This document shows positions 1 to 7,548 of a stretch of 64,000 bases of DNA, piece after piece. Location: IMG/VR virus record IMGVR_UViG_3300037258_000150, positions 1 through 64,000 of that record. One strand, written 5' to 3'. The notes beneath the pieces were generated by a model. That model saw only the letters and a program-made list of their open reading frames with translations. It was not told the DNA's origin and did no database searches. How positions within the stretch are numbered: the stretch's first letter is position 1; every line of letters begins with the position of its first letter. Position numbers and translations under genes: made by a program. The DNA is from a virus.

Positions 1-96
1 GATCTACGATGCCCGCAAGGCCGAGTTGGCCGCCGCCGCATCCGAAGAGGCCCCCACGTGAGCGGCTTGCCGAAGCTCTACGAAATCCTTGGCGAC
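1..96. repeat. Terminal direct repeat, left copy
   Basis: These 96 bases recur at 63905-64000 with a single difference: base 4 is C here and G in the right copy. They cover the end of recT and the start of the Gp157-like gene, so the two ends of the window join into one continuous coding region. This is what a circular or circularly permuted phage genome looks like when an assembly runs past its own start. The unit length is then about 63,904 bp. A true short terminal repeat is possible but unlikely, because the repeat cuts through genes. Confidence 0.9.
2..61 (+). CDS. recT: RecT-family protein, C-terminal fragment cut by window edge
   Basis: The reading frame from base 2 to the TGA at 59-61 encodes the last 19 residues of the RecT-like protein whose full gene is at 63162-63965. 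Base 4 turns the Met codon of the right copy into Ile. It is only the tail of that gene after circle closure, not an independent gene. Confidence 0.85.
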   Translation: MYDARKAELAAAASEEAPT

Positions 97-567
97 TTTC
101 GCTCGCTCGAGCTTCTGGCCGAGGAGGACGACCTGCCGCCCGAGGTGATCCGCGATACGCTGGAGAGTCTGGAGGGAGACCTGGAAGCCAAGGCTACCAA
201 CATCGCGAAGCTCGTCCTGGGGCTCGAAGCCGAAGCCGACATGATCGATGTCGCGGCGCTCGCCATGCAGCGGCGCGCCGAGCGGCGGCGCAAGCGGGCC
301 GAGGGCATCAGGTCCTATGTGCTGTTTCAGCTCCAGAATGCGCAGCGCCCCAAGGTCGAGTGCCCCGAGTTCACCCTATACGTGCGCAAGAATCCCGACG
401 CCGTGGAGATCACCGACCCGCTGCGCGTACCGGCGGAATTCATGGTGCAACCGGAGCCGCCGCCGCCGCATCCCGACAAAGGCCTCATCAAGGTAGCGCT
501 GAAGGCCGGCCGCGCGGTAGCGGGCTGCTGGCTGCGTCAGGGGGAGCGGCTGGAGATACGCCAGTGA
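58..567 (+). CDS. Siphovirus Gp157-family protein
   Basis: A 169-residue protein resembling the Gp157 family (PF05565), small acidic phage proteins usually next to recombination genes and in one streptococcal phage linked to phage resistance. The GTG start at 58 overlaps the recT stop (GTGA), which indicates translational coupling. The N-terminal half is acidic and helical with an LYEILGDF opening. A basic helix rich in Arg follows near residues 75-87, then the typical C-terminal beta-rich part with YVRKNPDAVEI around 116-126. The position directly after recT supports a role in the recombination module. The biochemical function is unknown. Confidence 0.85.
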   Translation: MSGLPKLYEILGDFRSLELLAEEDDLPPEVIRDTLESLEGDLEAKATNIAKLVLGLEAEADMIDVAALAMQRRAERRRKRAEGIRSYVLFQLQNAQRPKVECPEFTLYVRKNPDAVEITDPLRVPAEFMVQPEPPPPHPDKGLIKVALKAGRAVAGCWLRQGERLEIRQ

Positions 568-776
568 AAATCCCCCTTACCCCCCACCAGATCGAGCAGC
601 TCGCCCCCTACATCGACCGCGTGCGGGCGGCCGCGAGCAAGGGCACGCCCGGCATGCTCCTCGCGCAGTTGAAATACAACTCCCACCGCCGCCAGTGGAT
701 CATGGAGCCGGGGTTTCTCGACCACGACAAAGCCAAACCGCTCGTTAAGGCCGGGCGGCGCGAGGTGCCGGCATGA
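564..776 (+). CDS. Small hypothetical protein
   Basis: A 70-residue protein. The GTG start at 564 overlaps the previous stop by four bases (GTGA), and the end overlaps the next ATG (ATGA), so it belongs to the coupled early operon. It is basic with an N-terminal LTPHQIEQLAPYIDRV helix. I do not recognise a family. Confidence 0.75.
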   Translation: MKIPLTPHQIEQLAPYIDRVRAAASKGTPGMLLAQLKYNSHRRQWIMEPGFLDHDKAKPLVKAGRREVPA

Positions 777-1189
777 TCGCCTGGTGGGTATCGCTACCCT
801 GGAGCCCCGTGCGCGCCGCCGTGCGCTCGCTGCGCCGCCGGCACCAGCGGCTCGCAAAGCCGACTCCGGGCCCATGGGTTGTAGACGACTTCTGCATGCA
901 GGACGATAACATGCTTAGAGTGGGAACAACGGATGGCTCGCCTACCTACTACCACCGCACCAAGACCATCTGCGAATGCTGGACTCGCGATCCCGAGGAC
1001 GAAGGGGACGACGATCCACATATCCTCCAGGCAGAAGCGAACGCGCGCCTGATAGCCGCCGCGCCCGACATGTTGTCCGCTCTCAAGCGCGCGCTGAACT
1101 GGCTGGCGTCCTACCCAGGCGGAAATGCCCAGGGCGCCTACATGGACGCCGTAAACGCCCTGAAGAAGGCCGGCCGCTATGACGACTAA
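773..1189 (+). CDS. Hypothetical early protein with ARLIAAAPDML motif
   Basis: 138 residues, starting in an ATGA overlap. The N-terminus is Trp/Arg-rich, the middle is beta-rich with an acidic patch near residues 82-90, and the C-terminal helix carries the NARLIAAAPDMLSALKRAL signature. That signature recurs in small early proteins of many Gram-negative phages and in their prophages; its function is not known. The family resemblance is from motif recognition only. Confidence 0.8.
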   Translation: MIAWWVSLPWSPVRAAVRSLRRRHQRLAKPTPGPWVVDDFCMQDDNMLRVGTTDGSPTYYHRTKTICECWTRDPEDEGDDDPHILQAEANARLIAAAPDMLSALKRALNWLASYPGGNAQGAYMDAVNALKKAGRYDD

Positions 1190-1502
1190 AGAGAAGCGGC
1201 TCGATCCGAAGCTGCTCTCCATGCGTCTGGAGTGCATCGCTGAGACGATACAGACACGCCCCGTCCTTGGCCACTGGCCGGCGATGCAGGCTCACATTGA
1301 CGCCCACGCCGTCCTCCAGGCCCGTGATGAGATCGACCTCCTGCGCGCCGCGCTCCTGGGAGCCGTCCAGGCGATCCAGACGTGGCACAACATGGGCATG
1401 AGCGGAAATCAGGCCAGTAGCATGTGGGATATTTATTGGCGCAACGCGCCCGAGATGCAGCCGATTCGCGAGGCTCTGAGCGGAGATGCCCATGGCACCT
1501 GA
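1179..1502 (+). CDS. Hypothetical early protein
   Basis: 107 residues, mostly helical, with repeated Leu/Ile heptad-like spacing around residues 45-65 (LQARDEIDLLRAALLGAVQ). It overlaps the previous gene by 11 bases, in line with the tightly packed operon. No family recognised; the architecture resembles small coiled-coil early phage proteins. Confidence 0.75.
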   Translation: MTTKEKRLDPKLLSMRLECIAETIQTRPVLGHWPAMQAHIDAHAVLQARDEIDLLRAALLGAVQAIQTWHNMGMSGNQASSMWDIYWRNAPEMQPIREALSGDAHGT

Positions 1503-1773
1503 CTCCCGGACATCGAAACCGCGCGTCGTATGCGCGGCCGTGCGCCTCAAGCTGGGCGTGGTGGTATGCGGTCCACGCCACTTCGATGCCACCATGCGAA
1601 AGCTCATCGAGCAGTTGCGCCTGACTGTGAGCGGTGCCGAGCAAGGTTTCGTGGACCAGTTCGGGAACTTCCTGACGCGAGAGCGGGCTTGGGACATCGC
1701 CAAGGCACAAGGCCAGATTAGGACAGAAAACAGCATTTGCACTGGCACTCTATACAGCGAGGACTTGTACTGA
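1486..1773 (+). CDS. Conserved phage early protein (LYSEDLY ending)
   Basis: 95 residues. After a disordered N-terminus there is a beta-strand pair (RVVCAAVRLKLGVVVCGPRH), then a helix and the stretch GFVDQFGNFLTRERAWDIA, ending in GTLYSEDLY. This pattern is widespread in phage and prophage early regions, without a known function. Starts at 1486 or 1492 are both possible. The stop TGA overlaps the next ATG by one base. Confidence 0.8.
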   Translation: MPMAPDSRTSKPRVVCAAVRLKLGVVVCGPRHFDATMRKLIEQLRLTVSGAEQGFVDQFGNFLTRERAWDIAKAQGQIRTENSICTGTLYSEDLY

Positions 1774-2054
1774 TGAACGCTCATCGGACCGAGAAACCGT
1801 CTGGCGCTGCCCATTGGTTGCGGCGAGCCGCTGAACTTCTGAAAGAAGAAGCCGAGACGCTGAGGCAGTCCTACATGATTGACGGCGCATGGGACACGGA
1901 GGAACCCGAGATCCTCGAACGCTATCGCGAGATGACAGAGGCGAGCCGCGCGGCCTGCGAGGCTGCCTCCAGGTGCGCGCCATGGAACGGCATGACACCT
2001 GAAAAGCAGGACGCATTCATCCGCGAGGCGAGCGGGGGCATTTATGAAGAATGA
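1773..2054 (+). CDS. Hypothetical early protein, helical
   Basis: 93 residues in a TGATG overlap with the upstream gene. It is charged and helical (HWLRRAAELLKEEAETLRQ at 14-32), possibly a small DNA- or protein-binding factor. No family recognised. Confidence 0.7.
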   Translation: MNAHRTEKPSGAAHWLRRAAELLKEEAETLRQSYMIDGAWDTEEPEILERYREMTEASRAACEAASRCAPWNGMTPEKQDAFIREASGGIYEE

Positions 2055-2196
2055 GCAGCTCACCAAGGACGAGAGAGCCGAATTGCCGGAGACGGTGTGG
2101 GTTTGGATCGTCCCACCTGGATATTGGCAGGCATCACCCAAGCGGCCCGAGAACGTGCCCGAAGCCATCGAATACCGGCGAGTGAGAATCGTATGA
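2044..2196 (+). CDS. Very small hypothetical protein (50 aa)
   Basis: A short gene of 50 codons plus stop, between two larger genes and overlapping both (11 bases upstream, four downstream, ATGA). The protein is Trp/Pro-rich in the middle (TVWVWIVPPGYW) and ends RRVRIV. The chain of overlaps and the lack of another frame in this stretch support it. Function unknown. Confidence 0.6.
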   Translation: MKNEQLTKDERAELPETVWVWIVPPGYWQASPKRPENVPEAIEYRRVRIV

Positions 2197-2624
2197 CCGA
2201 CTCCGTGACCTCAAATCCGTTGGATCTTCTCGTCAAACGCATGCGGTCCTTGTCCGACCTGGCGAGCCACAAAGAGCCAGCGATATCAGAAGCACTGGTC
2301 GACGGGGTGATTCAGATCGAGCGCCTCCGCCAATACGAAGACCTGAACACCCGGCTCCTCGGGGAGATTGACTGGTCGCGCGGGGAGATCGAGAAGCTAC
2401 AGCACGATATCGGGCGCCACGTGGCGATCTGCGCAGAGCAGGCCATGGAGATTGAGCGGCTGCGCGCGGCGTTGATGGGCATTAAGACGATGAGGCTGGA
2501 TACCCAATGGGGCATCGATCCGATGCGAGCCGCGGGGATTCGTCACGGGCTTGATATCACTCGCGAGATCGCCGAGGCAGCGCTCGCGGGAACCGCTGAC
2601 GAGGCGGAGAAAGAGCATGGCTGA
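2193..2624 (+). CDS. Hypothetical coiled-coil early protein
   Basis: 143 residues from the ATG in the ATGA overlap. The central part (roughly residues 40-95) is a long coiled coil with IERLRQ, EIEKLQ and EIERLRAAL heptads. The C-terminus is a helix ending KEHG. Proteins of this shape are common small early phage products; no specific role can be assigned. Confidence 0.7.
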   Translation: MTDSVTSNPLDLLVKRMRSLSDLASHKEPAISEALVDGVIQIERLRQYEDLNTRLLGEIDWSRGEIEKLQHDIGRHVAICAEQAMEIERLRAALMGIKTMRLDTQWGIDPMRAAGIRHGLDITREIAEAALAGTADEAEKEHG

Positions 2625-3345
2625 CGCCTCAAATCCGGTTACCCGATGTGCCCATGTGGATAGAACCTGCGAAGGCGCGCGCCGATGTGTACTGCCGGCA
2701 ACGCCAGAGCGGCACTTGCACGTATGGGGCTCTGTTCCAGAGGCAGAAGAAACAACCCCATGGCGGGCGCCAGCACCTCGAGACGAGGTATCCGCCAAGC
2801 CATCATATGGCGCCGAGAGATGTCTCCGCGAGATTCTTGAAGAGCTGCAATTGGATGACTCTCGCCATGACCTTCAGGCAAAAATCATATCGACGCTGGG
2901 CTCACCGGACGAGACGCCAGCGCGCCGTTGCGCACTGCCCGTCATCACGTTCCAGATGGTCGCGGACTTCGGCCAGGAGGGATTCTTCGAGCCATGCGAG
3001 GAGTCGCGCGGGGTCAAAGGCATTGGCTGGTCCCAGGCTGCCGTGGACTTTGCCTGCCTCATTCAAGGGATGCCAGCGGAGGAAACGAACTCGCCTCTAT
3101 CGCGCGACGAGATTATCGAGCGCATGAGGGGGGAACTCTTCTCGGTTCGTCAGCAGTTTTACTCGCTCCTAGATGAGCGAGCCTCCCGTCGCATGGACGG
3201 AAGCGACGAGAAGGTGCGCCTCAAGTGGCCCTACGTGCTCAGCGTCATCCCGCTAGATGAGTGGAATCTTGCCTACGAGCAGACGATGAACGCCAAGGCG
3301 GCAAGAGCCGCTGTGAACGGGTCCGCTGTTACATCTGGAGACTGA
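2617..3345 (+). CDS. Hypothetical early protein, 242 aa
   Basis: Starts at ATG 2617 behind GGAGAAAGAGC and overlaps the upstream gene by eight bases. The first 65 residues are Cys/Arg/Pro-rich and poorly structured. From about residue 70 the protein is helical and acidic, with an LREILEELQLDD segment and a Trp-containing C-terminal helix. I do not recognise a domain. The change in character near residue 65 leaves open a fusion or an alternative start. Confidence 0.6.
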   Translation: MADASNPVTRCAHVDRTCEGARRCVLPATPERHLHVWGSVPEAEETTPWRAPAPRDEVSAKPSYGAERCLREILEELQLDDSRHDLQAKIISTLGSPDETPARRCALPVITFQMVADFGQEGFFEPCEESRGVKGIGWSQAAVDFACLIQGMPAEETNSPLSRDEIIERMRGELFSVRQQFYSLLDERASRRMDGSDEKVRLKWPYVLSVIPLDEWNLAYEQTMNAKAARAAVNGSAVTSGD

Positions 3346-3346
3346 C

Positions 3347-3589
3347 ATGCACTTTATCTGGGTACTCGCCCTAATGTGTCGTACCACCCCATGTGGGCCT
3401 CTCTTGAACATTGAAGGCCGGAATTGGACCTATTACTACACATCGCGAAAAGCCTGTCAGAAGGATGCAGACGATGAGAATTGGGATGGAGACCACAAAG
3501 TGCGGGAGAACAAGTTGGCCTGTGTAAAGGCGCGCTTAGGTCCTCGCCCTCCTGCGGATATGAGCATGTTCGGTTGGAGCAGTGGCTGA
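3347..3589 (+). CDS. Small Cys-containing hypothetical protein
   Basis: 80 residues with a good ribosome site (GGAG six bases before ATG 3347). A short hydrophobic N-terminus (FIWVLALMC) might be a weak export signal. Four Cys and a cluster of aromatic residues (NWTYYYTS) follow. No family recognised. Confidence 0.6.
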   Translation: MHFIWVLALMCRTTPCGPLLNIEGRNWTYYYTSRKACQKDADDENWDGDHKVRENKLACVKARLGPRPPADMSMFGWSSG

Positions 3590-3612
3590 GCAACTGTGAG
3601 CGAGCCAGCGCT

Positions 3613-3924
3613 ATGACCACACTTCCCGATACCCCGTGGACCCAGCTCGATAAGCTCATTGAGGAGTACGTCGATGGCTACGAAGTGGCCGATTGCGAGG
3701 ATGCGAACGGCAATACCGGCGATTACGTGCCGAGTGAATTCGAGCGCGGCATGATCCTGGATGCCATCCAGGGCCTCATCAGCGACAAGGAGATCGTCGA
3801 CAAGCTGCTCGAGGCGCATGAGTTCACGCGGGCCTACCGGCGCGCCAACGGCGAATGCGTGGACTGCGGACGAGTGCTGCCGGAGCATTGGGGCGCGTGT
3901 TCCGGGGAGGGCAAGACAGCATGA
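3613..3924 (+). CDS. Hypothetical protein with C-terminal Cys motif
   Basis: 103 residues, acidic and helical, ending in a half zinc-ribbon-like CVDCGRVLPEHWGAC. It has no strong ribosome site at ATG 3613, and the 23-base gap before it is unusual for this operon, so the true start may differ. Its end overlaps the next ATG (ATGA). Confidence 0.65.
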   Translation: MTTLPDTPWTQLDKLIEEYVDGYEVADCEDANGNTGDYVPSEFERGMILDAIQGLISDKEIVDKLLEAHEFTRAYRRANGECVDCGRVLPEHWGACSGEGKTA

Positions 3925-4253
3925 CGCCTCAACGCATACAACTGAGCCGGAAGAAGGACTGGCGCATCCCCCTGGATACGGTCGTCGTGAGCCGTCCGAG
4001 CCGATGGGGGAATCCATTCAGGGTCGGCGAGGAAGGCGTGCCCAATGCTGAGACGGCCGTGCGCCTCTTTCGCGCGCTACTGCGACGGGAGAGCAACGGC
4101 TCGAGCCATCGGGACTTCGTGTTCACCGACGCGCGATTGCGGGCCGATCTCGCCGGCAAAAATCTCGCGTGCTGGTGTCGGCTGGATCAGCCATGCCATG
4201 CGGACGTACTGCTTGAGATCGCGAACGCTTCCGAGGGCAAGACCAATGGCTGA
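3921..4253 (+). CDS. DUF4326 domain protein
   Basis: 110 residues matching the DUF4326 pattern (PF14216): TPQRIQLSRKKDW at the N-terminus, VVVSRPSRWGNPFRVG in the middle and NLACWCRLDQPCHADVLLE at the C-terminus with conserved Cys and His. The family is common in phages and has no established function; the CWC..CHAD part could bind a metal. It is coupled by ATGA to the upstream gene and overlaps the next by eight bases. Confidence 0.85.
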   Translation: MTPQRIQLSRKKDWRIPLDTVVVSRPSRWGNPFRVGEEGVPNAETAVRLFRALLRRESNGSSHRDFVFTDARLRADLAGKNLACWCRLDQPCHADVLLEIANASEGKTNG

Positions 4254-4449
4254 TTGTGGCTACCCAGGTAGTTGGGTGCGGGAGCTTGAACTGGCAGGCT
4301 GGCGTCAGGAGCATTCAACGCTGTGGCAAGCTCCTTGTGGCTGTTATTTTCGCGGCCCGTATCGCGCGTGGCTAGAAATGAATGGCACACACTTGGCCGA
4401 TCACATTGCAGCCCGAGCATCTGTACAGCACTCCGAGGTTACAAAGTGA
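4246..4449 (+). CDS. Small hypothetical protein
   Basis: 67 residues from ATG 4246. It has a Trp/Cys-rich core (WRQEHSTLWQAPCGCYFRG) and a C-terminal helix. It overlaps both neighbours (eight bases before, four after) in the early operon. No family recognised. Confidence 0.65.
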   Translation: MADCGYPGSWVRELELAGWRQEHSTLWQAPCGCYFRGPYRAWLEMNGTHLADHIAARASVQHSEVTK

Positions 4450-4985
4450 ACAAGATTCCAACCATCTTCGTCCGCGACATGAGCCGCCAGCCGGCCCTGG
4501 TGATTGACCAATGGGTGCTGGGCACCGAGTGGGTGCGCAATGGCGAGGGGATCGCCACGCGCAAGTACGACGGCACGAGCTGCCTGGTACGCGCGGGGAA
4601 GATTTACAAGCGGCGCGAGCTGCGCCAGGGTGATATGGCGCCCCCTGATTTCGAGAGCTTGGGGAGCGACGAGAACACGGGCAAGACGGTCGGCTGGATG
4701 CCTGTCGGGGATGGGCCTGAGGACCGCTGGCACCGAGAAGCCTTCCATGGCGAGTCTGACGGTACCTACGAGCTGCTCGGCCCCAAGATCCAGGGCAACA
4801 AAGATCAGCGCACTGAGCATGTGCTGCAGGCTCACAGGATGGCCCGCACCTATCCCATGGCGCCTCGAGACTTCGGGGGACTCAAGGCATTCCTCACCGA
4901 GAACGTAGTAGAGGGCCTCGTGTGGCACCACGACGACGGCCGCATGGCAAAGATCAAACGCCGCGACTTCGGGCTGAAGTGGTAG
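4446..4985 (+). CDS. RNA-ligase-like nucleotidyltransferase (RNA ligase 1 / DUF5565 type)
   Basis: 179 residues from the GTG at 4446 (GTGA overlap). It carries the marks of the covalent nucleotidyltransferase superfamily, whose members adenylate or guanylate a lysine and seal or cap nucleic acid: motif I KYDGT at residues 40-44, YELLGPKIQGN near 108-118, motif IV EGLVW at 156-160 and motif V KIKRRD at 169-174. It is short, lacking the extra domains of DNA ligases, which fits small phage RNA-repair ligases. The likely role is RNA repair, for instance of tRNA nicked by host defence; the actual substrate cannot be read from the sequence. Confidence 0.8.
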   Translation: MNKIPTIFVRDMSRQPALVIDQWVLGTEWVRNGEGIATRKYDGTSCLVRAGKIYKRRELRQGDMAPPDFESLGSDENTGKTVGWMPVGDGPEDRWHREAFHGESDGTYELLGPKIQGNKDQRTEHVLQAHRMARTYPMAPRDFGGLKAFLTENVVEGLVWHHDDGRMAKIKRRDFGLKW

Positions 4986-5078
4986 CAGCAGTGATCGGAG
5001 ACGGTGAGCGTTTAAAATAGGACTTGACGACCTATAGGACGCTACTGCACACTCAGCCCGTCGTCATAGGAGATCACC

Positions 5079-5327
5079 ATGCAGATCCAAGAAACCGAGT
5101 CCCGCTATCCCGTCAAGAGTTCGATGCTCCGTCTCACCCGAGAGCAGCGCGACGCGGCCACTACGCTGCTGGAGCGACGCCCCACCGTTCTGCCTGGCAC
5201 CAGGGTCATCCTGGACCGTGCAGAGGCCGTATCGTGGTTCCGTGAGGTGACGGCCACGATGGGCAAACTGGAACTGCCTGGTAACCTCGTAGACGCCTTC
5301 TGCGACGTGGCCGGAGTCCCGGACTGA
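5079..5327 (+). CDS. Small hypothetical protein
   Basis: 82 residues with a good ribosome site (AGGAG seven bases before ATG). A 93-base untranslated stretch precedes it, the first real break in this operon, holding a lone TTGACG at 5024-5029 without a convincing -10. The protein is helical with an N-terminal Glu/Arg-rich part. No family recognised. Confidence 0.75.
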   Translation: MQIQETESRYPVKSSMLRLTREQRDAATTLLERRPTVLPGTRVILDRAEAVSWFREVTATMGKLELPGNLVDAFCDVAGVPD

Positions 5328-5328
5328 G

Positions 5329-5538
5329 ATGACCGCCAGACAGCTCCAGCGGCTCCTCGATGGGATGAAGATCTCCCAACGCGGAGCCGCAAAGGCCATC
5401 GGGATCAGTGAGCGCCAGATGCGCCGTTATTACGCAGGCGATGCCAAGATTCCAGTGACTGTTGAATGCGCGTTGATGTGGATTAGAGCAGGTAGTCGTG
5501 AAGGATACGACAGGCTTGTCGAGGAGACATCGAATTGA
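5329..5538 (+). CDS. Small helix-turn-helix DNA-binding protein
   Basis: 69 residues. MKISQRGAAKAIGISERQMRRYYAG is a clear helix-turn-helix (about residues 13-37), with the turn at IGIS and recognition helix ERQMRRYY, of the sigma-factor/Cro-like type. It lies directly upstream of the integrase, whose TTG start overlaps its stop (TTGA). It may regulate integration or act as a Cro-like or excision factor; that role is inferred from position. Confidence 0.8.
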   Translation: MTARQLQRLLDGMKISQRGAAKAIGISERQMRRYYAGDAKIPVTVECALMWIRAGSREGYDRLVEETSN

Positions 5539-6341
5539 TCCTCTCAGACATCTTCGACCGCTATCTGCGCGACGTCCTCCCGACGCTCGCGCCCCGCACG
5601 CAGAAGGACTACGCGCGCCATATCGTGATTCTGCGCCAGCGCTTCGGACATCTCGAGGCCAACGCATTGAAGCCCCGGGACATCGGGGCATTCCTCGACG
5701 TGGCGAAGGGCAAGATCCAGCGCAACCGACAGGTAGCAGTCCTATCGGCCGTCTACGCCAAGGCCGTGGGGCGCTGGTACGTTGCCGAAAAGAACCCCTG
5801 CCGGGATGTCGAGCGCAATCCGAGTTCCAGGCGTACGCGCTACGTGACCGATGAGGAGTACATCGCCTTCTACACCATCGCCTCGCAGCGCATCCGGATC
5901 GCGATGGACTTGGCCTTCGTCATGGGGCAGCGTCAGGGCGACGTTCTGGACTTGAAGTGGGATCAGGTAACGCCCGAGGGCATCAAGATCCAGCAGGGCA
6001 AAACGGGCAAAAAGCTGATGATTGGCTTGTCCGAAGTGCTGAACGCCATTCTCGCGCGGGCCAAACTGCTCAGTCCTACCGGCTCTCCATATGTGCTCTG
6101 TGCCCGCACAGGGACGCGCTACACGGCCGAAGGATTCCGGGCCTGCTGGCAGCGCGCCATGCGCAAAGCGCGGCGCCTCGGGGCTGTGGGTGAGCGCTGG
6201 ACGTTCCATGATCTACGCGCCAAGTGCGTGAGTGATTCCGAGACGTTGGAGTCTGCCTTCGAGCGCGCCGGCCATACGACCATGGCCATGACTCGGGGCG
6301 TTTACGACCGGAACTTCCGCAAAGTGAGCCCGCTGAAATGA
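5535..6341 (+). CDS. int: Tyrosine-type integrase
   Basis: 268 residues, TTG start behind GAGGAG at 5521-5526. It is a phage integrase-family tyrosine recombinase: an N-terminal SAM-like core-binding region (about 1-95, with TLAPRTQKDYARHI), then the catalytic domain. Visible catalytic residues are Arg133 in GQRQGDVL, Lys156 or Lys159 in the beta-hairpin QQGKTGKK, the HDLR box (His225, Arg228), His247 in GHTTM and the nucleophile Tyr257 in GVYDR. It lacks an arm-binding N-terminal domain, so it is short for a lambda-type integrase. It makes the phage likely temperate. No attP core could be identified next to it by eye. Confidence 0.92.
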   Translation: MILSDIFDRYLRDVLPTLAPRTQKDYARHIVILRQRFGHLEANALKPRDIGAFLDVAKGKIQRNRQVAVLSAVYAKAVGRWYVAEKNPCRDVERNPSSRRTRYVTDEEYIAFYTIASQRIRIAMDLAFVMGQRQGDVLDLKWDQVTPEGIKIQQGKTGKKLMIGLSEVLNAILARAKLLSPTGSPYVLCARTGTRYTAEGFRACWQRAMRKARRLGAVGERWTFHDLRAKCVSDSETLESAFERAGHTTMAMTRGVYDRNFRKVSPLK

Positions 6342-6375
6342 GACTTCCTCATTCCACATCCGCTGGGTGCTCCTG

Positions 6376-6495
6376 ATGTACGTGCGCTGCATCTGCGACC
6401 TCGACGGCAAGCTCCATGGCGAGCGCTGCCCGCACTGCGCCGGCTGGGGCGTGCTGCTGCGGGAGCTGCCGCCGAAGCCGGAGGCTATTCCGTGA
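6376..6495 (+). CDS. Mini zinc-binding protein (39 aa)
   Basis: ATG at 6376, ending in a GTGA overlap with the methylase gene. The peptide starts YVRCICDLDG and contains CPHCAGWG, giving two Cys pairs in 39 residues, typical of a tiny zinc ribbon. Such mini-genes just ahead of Dam-type methylases are common in phages. Its function is unknown. Confidence 0.6.
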   Translation: MYVRCICDLDGKLHGERCPHCAGWGVLLRELPPKPEAIP

Positions 6496-7019
6496 AGTCG
6501 GCCGCGCTCTTCGACATCGCGGGCATCAGCCAGGAGAACGACGAGTGGTATACACCGTCCTGGGTCTTCCGAGCGCTGGCGATAGAATTCGACCTGGACC
6601 CGTGCAGCCCAGGCCGTCCGCCCTCCTCCGTACCGGCCCGCAGGCACCTCACGAAGGCCGAGAACGGCCTCACGGCCGACTGGGAAGGTTCGGTATGGCT
6701 CAACCCGCCCTTCTCCGGGAAGCGCCCCTGGTACGAGCGCATGGTGCTCCACGGCGATGGCATTGCCCTGATGCCCGCCAGAACCGAGACGCATGACCTG
6801 CAGGCATACATGCAAGCCGCGCAGGCGCTCCTATTCCTGCGAGGCCGGATTTACTTCGAGCGCGGCCAGCGGCCCGGTGGCAATGGCGTGGGCGGTGTAA
6901 CGACAACCCCTCCGTTCGGCGTCGTCCTTTGTGCCTACGGTGAGCGCATGGCGATCGCGCTTCTCGAAAGCAAACTGATGGGAGTGCGCGCTAGCGTGCA
7001 TCCGAGAACAACCGACTAA
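6492..7019 (+). CDS. Phage DNA N-6-adenine methyltransferase (Dam type)
   Basis: 175 residues, GTG start at 6492 overlapping the previous stop. It matches the phage Dam family (PF05869): DEWYTPSWVFRAL near residues 17-29, FDLDPCSPG, then the catalytic VWLNPPFSG at about 68-76 with the NPPF motif of N6-adenine methylases, and a C-terminal strand region with FGVVLCAYG. It likely methylates adenine in phage DNA using S-adenosylmethionine, protecting it from host restriction or affecting regulation. The recognition sequence cannot be told from the protein. Confidence 0.88.
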   Translation: MKSAALFDIAGISQENDEWYTPSWVFRALAIEFDLDPCSPGRPPSSVPARRHLTKAENGLTADWEGSVWLNPPFSGKRPWYERMVLHGDGIALMPARTETHDLQAYMQAAQALLFLRGRIYFERGQRPGGNGVGGVTTTPPFGVVLCAYGERMAIALLESKLMGVRASVHPRTTD

Positions 7020-7134
7020 ATGTCCGATGTTCACGAATTCCACCCACGGAACCACGCCATGCGTGGAATGGTGCGTCAGCAGCGTGTCCGTAGCTGATCT
7101 GGCCCTCGAGCGCAAGAGAGTAATCGCGGTATGA
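7020..7134 (+). other. Two overlapping micro-frames, doubtful genes
   Basis: Two short frames follow the methylase: ATG 7020-7097 (25 aa, begins MSDVHEFHPRNHA) and ATG 7027-7134 (35 aa). The second ends in an ATGA overlap with the next gene, and the first begins one base after the methylase stop. Neither has a clear ribosome site, and at most one is likely translated. Confidence 0.3.
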
Positions 7135-7322
7135 GAAAGCCTGGAACCAGAAGTGAGCCTGACGCCGATATGCCAAGCCGCTCTACACGGCCTACGCCAC
7201 GCGTATGGTACGGGACGGCCTCTGACATCCGGCTAAGTTTGGCTCGTGCGCAGAACGGCTTGACAGCTCGGAGAGACGGCAATGATCCATCGGTCTCGAT
7301 AAAGGATGAGCATGGCAACTAA
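7131..7322 (+). CDS. Small hypothetical protein
   Basis: 63 residues from ATG 7131. It is basic and probably disordered in the first third, then has RVWYGTASDIRLSLARAQNGL. It overlaps the start of the next gene. There is no strong ribosome site, and the family is not recognised. Confidence 0.45.
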   Translation: MRKPGTRSEPDADMPSRSTRPTPRVWYGTASDIRLSLARAQNGLTARRDGNDPSVSIKDEHGN

Positions 7323-7548
7323 ACTCAGGCTGGCCGTTTCAGCGCTCGCGAGGCGCGTATACGTCGGCCGTGTGAACAAATCCGGAGATGCTTTCCTGGA
7401 CGGCAAGCAAGATGTCACGAGCGATTTTTTCAAAGCGGTCATCGACTACTTTGAAGAAGGAAAAGAGATCGTGGCTAGCGATGGCGCCAAATGGAAAGTC
7501 AGTTGCGTCCCGATACCATCGTCTACATCCTCGGAGAGTCAACCATGA
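7312..7548 (+). CDS. Small hypothetical protein
   Basis: 78 residues. ATG 7312 is preferred over the in-frame ATG 7306 because AAAGGATGAGC lies at the right distance before it. The protein has VYVGRVNKSGDAFLDGKQDV followed by a helix and then a C-terminal strand. The pattern looks like a conserved small phage protein of unknown role. It overlaps the next gene by four bases (ATGA). Confidence 0.7.
   Translation: MATKLRLAVSALARRVYVGRVNKSGDAFLDGKQDVTSDFFKAVIDYFEEGKEIVASDGAKWKVSCVPIPSSTSSESQP

Noticed and set aside
9-563. Upstream part of a 255-codon frame before GTG 564
   Set aside because: Overlaps the well-supported Gp157-like gene; only the last 70 residues from GTG 564 fit the operon pattern.
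5024-5046. TTGACG considered as promoter -35 before 5079
   Set aside because: No acceptable -10 at 16-18 bases.
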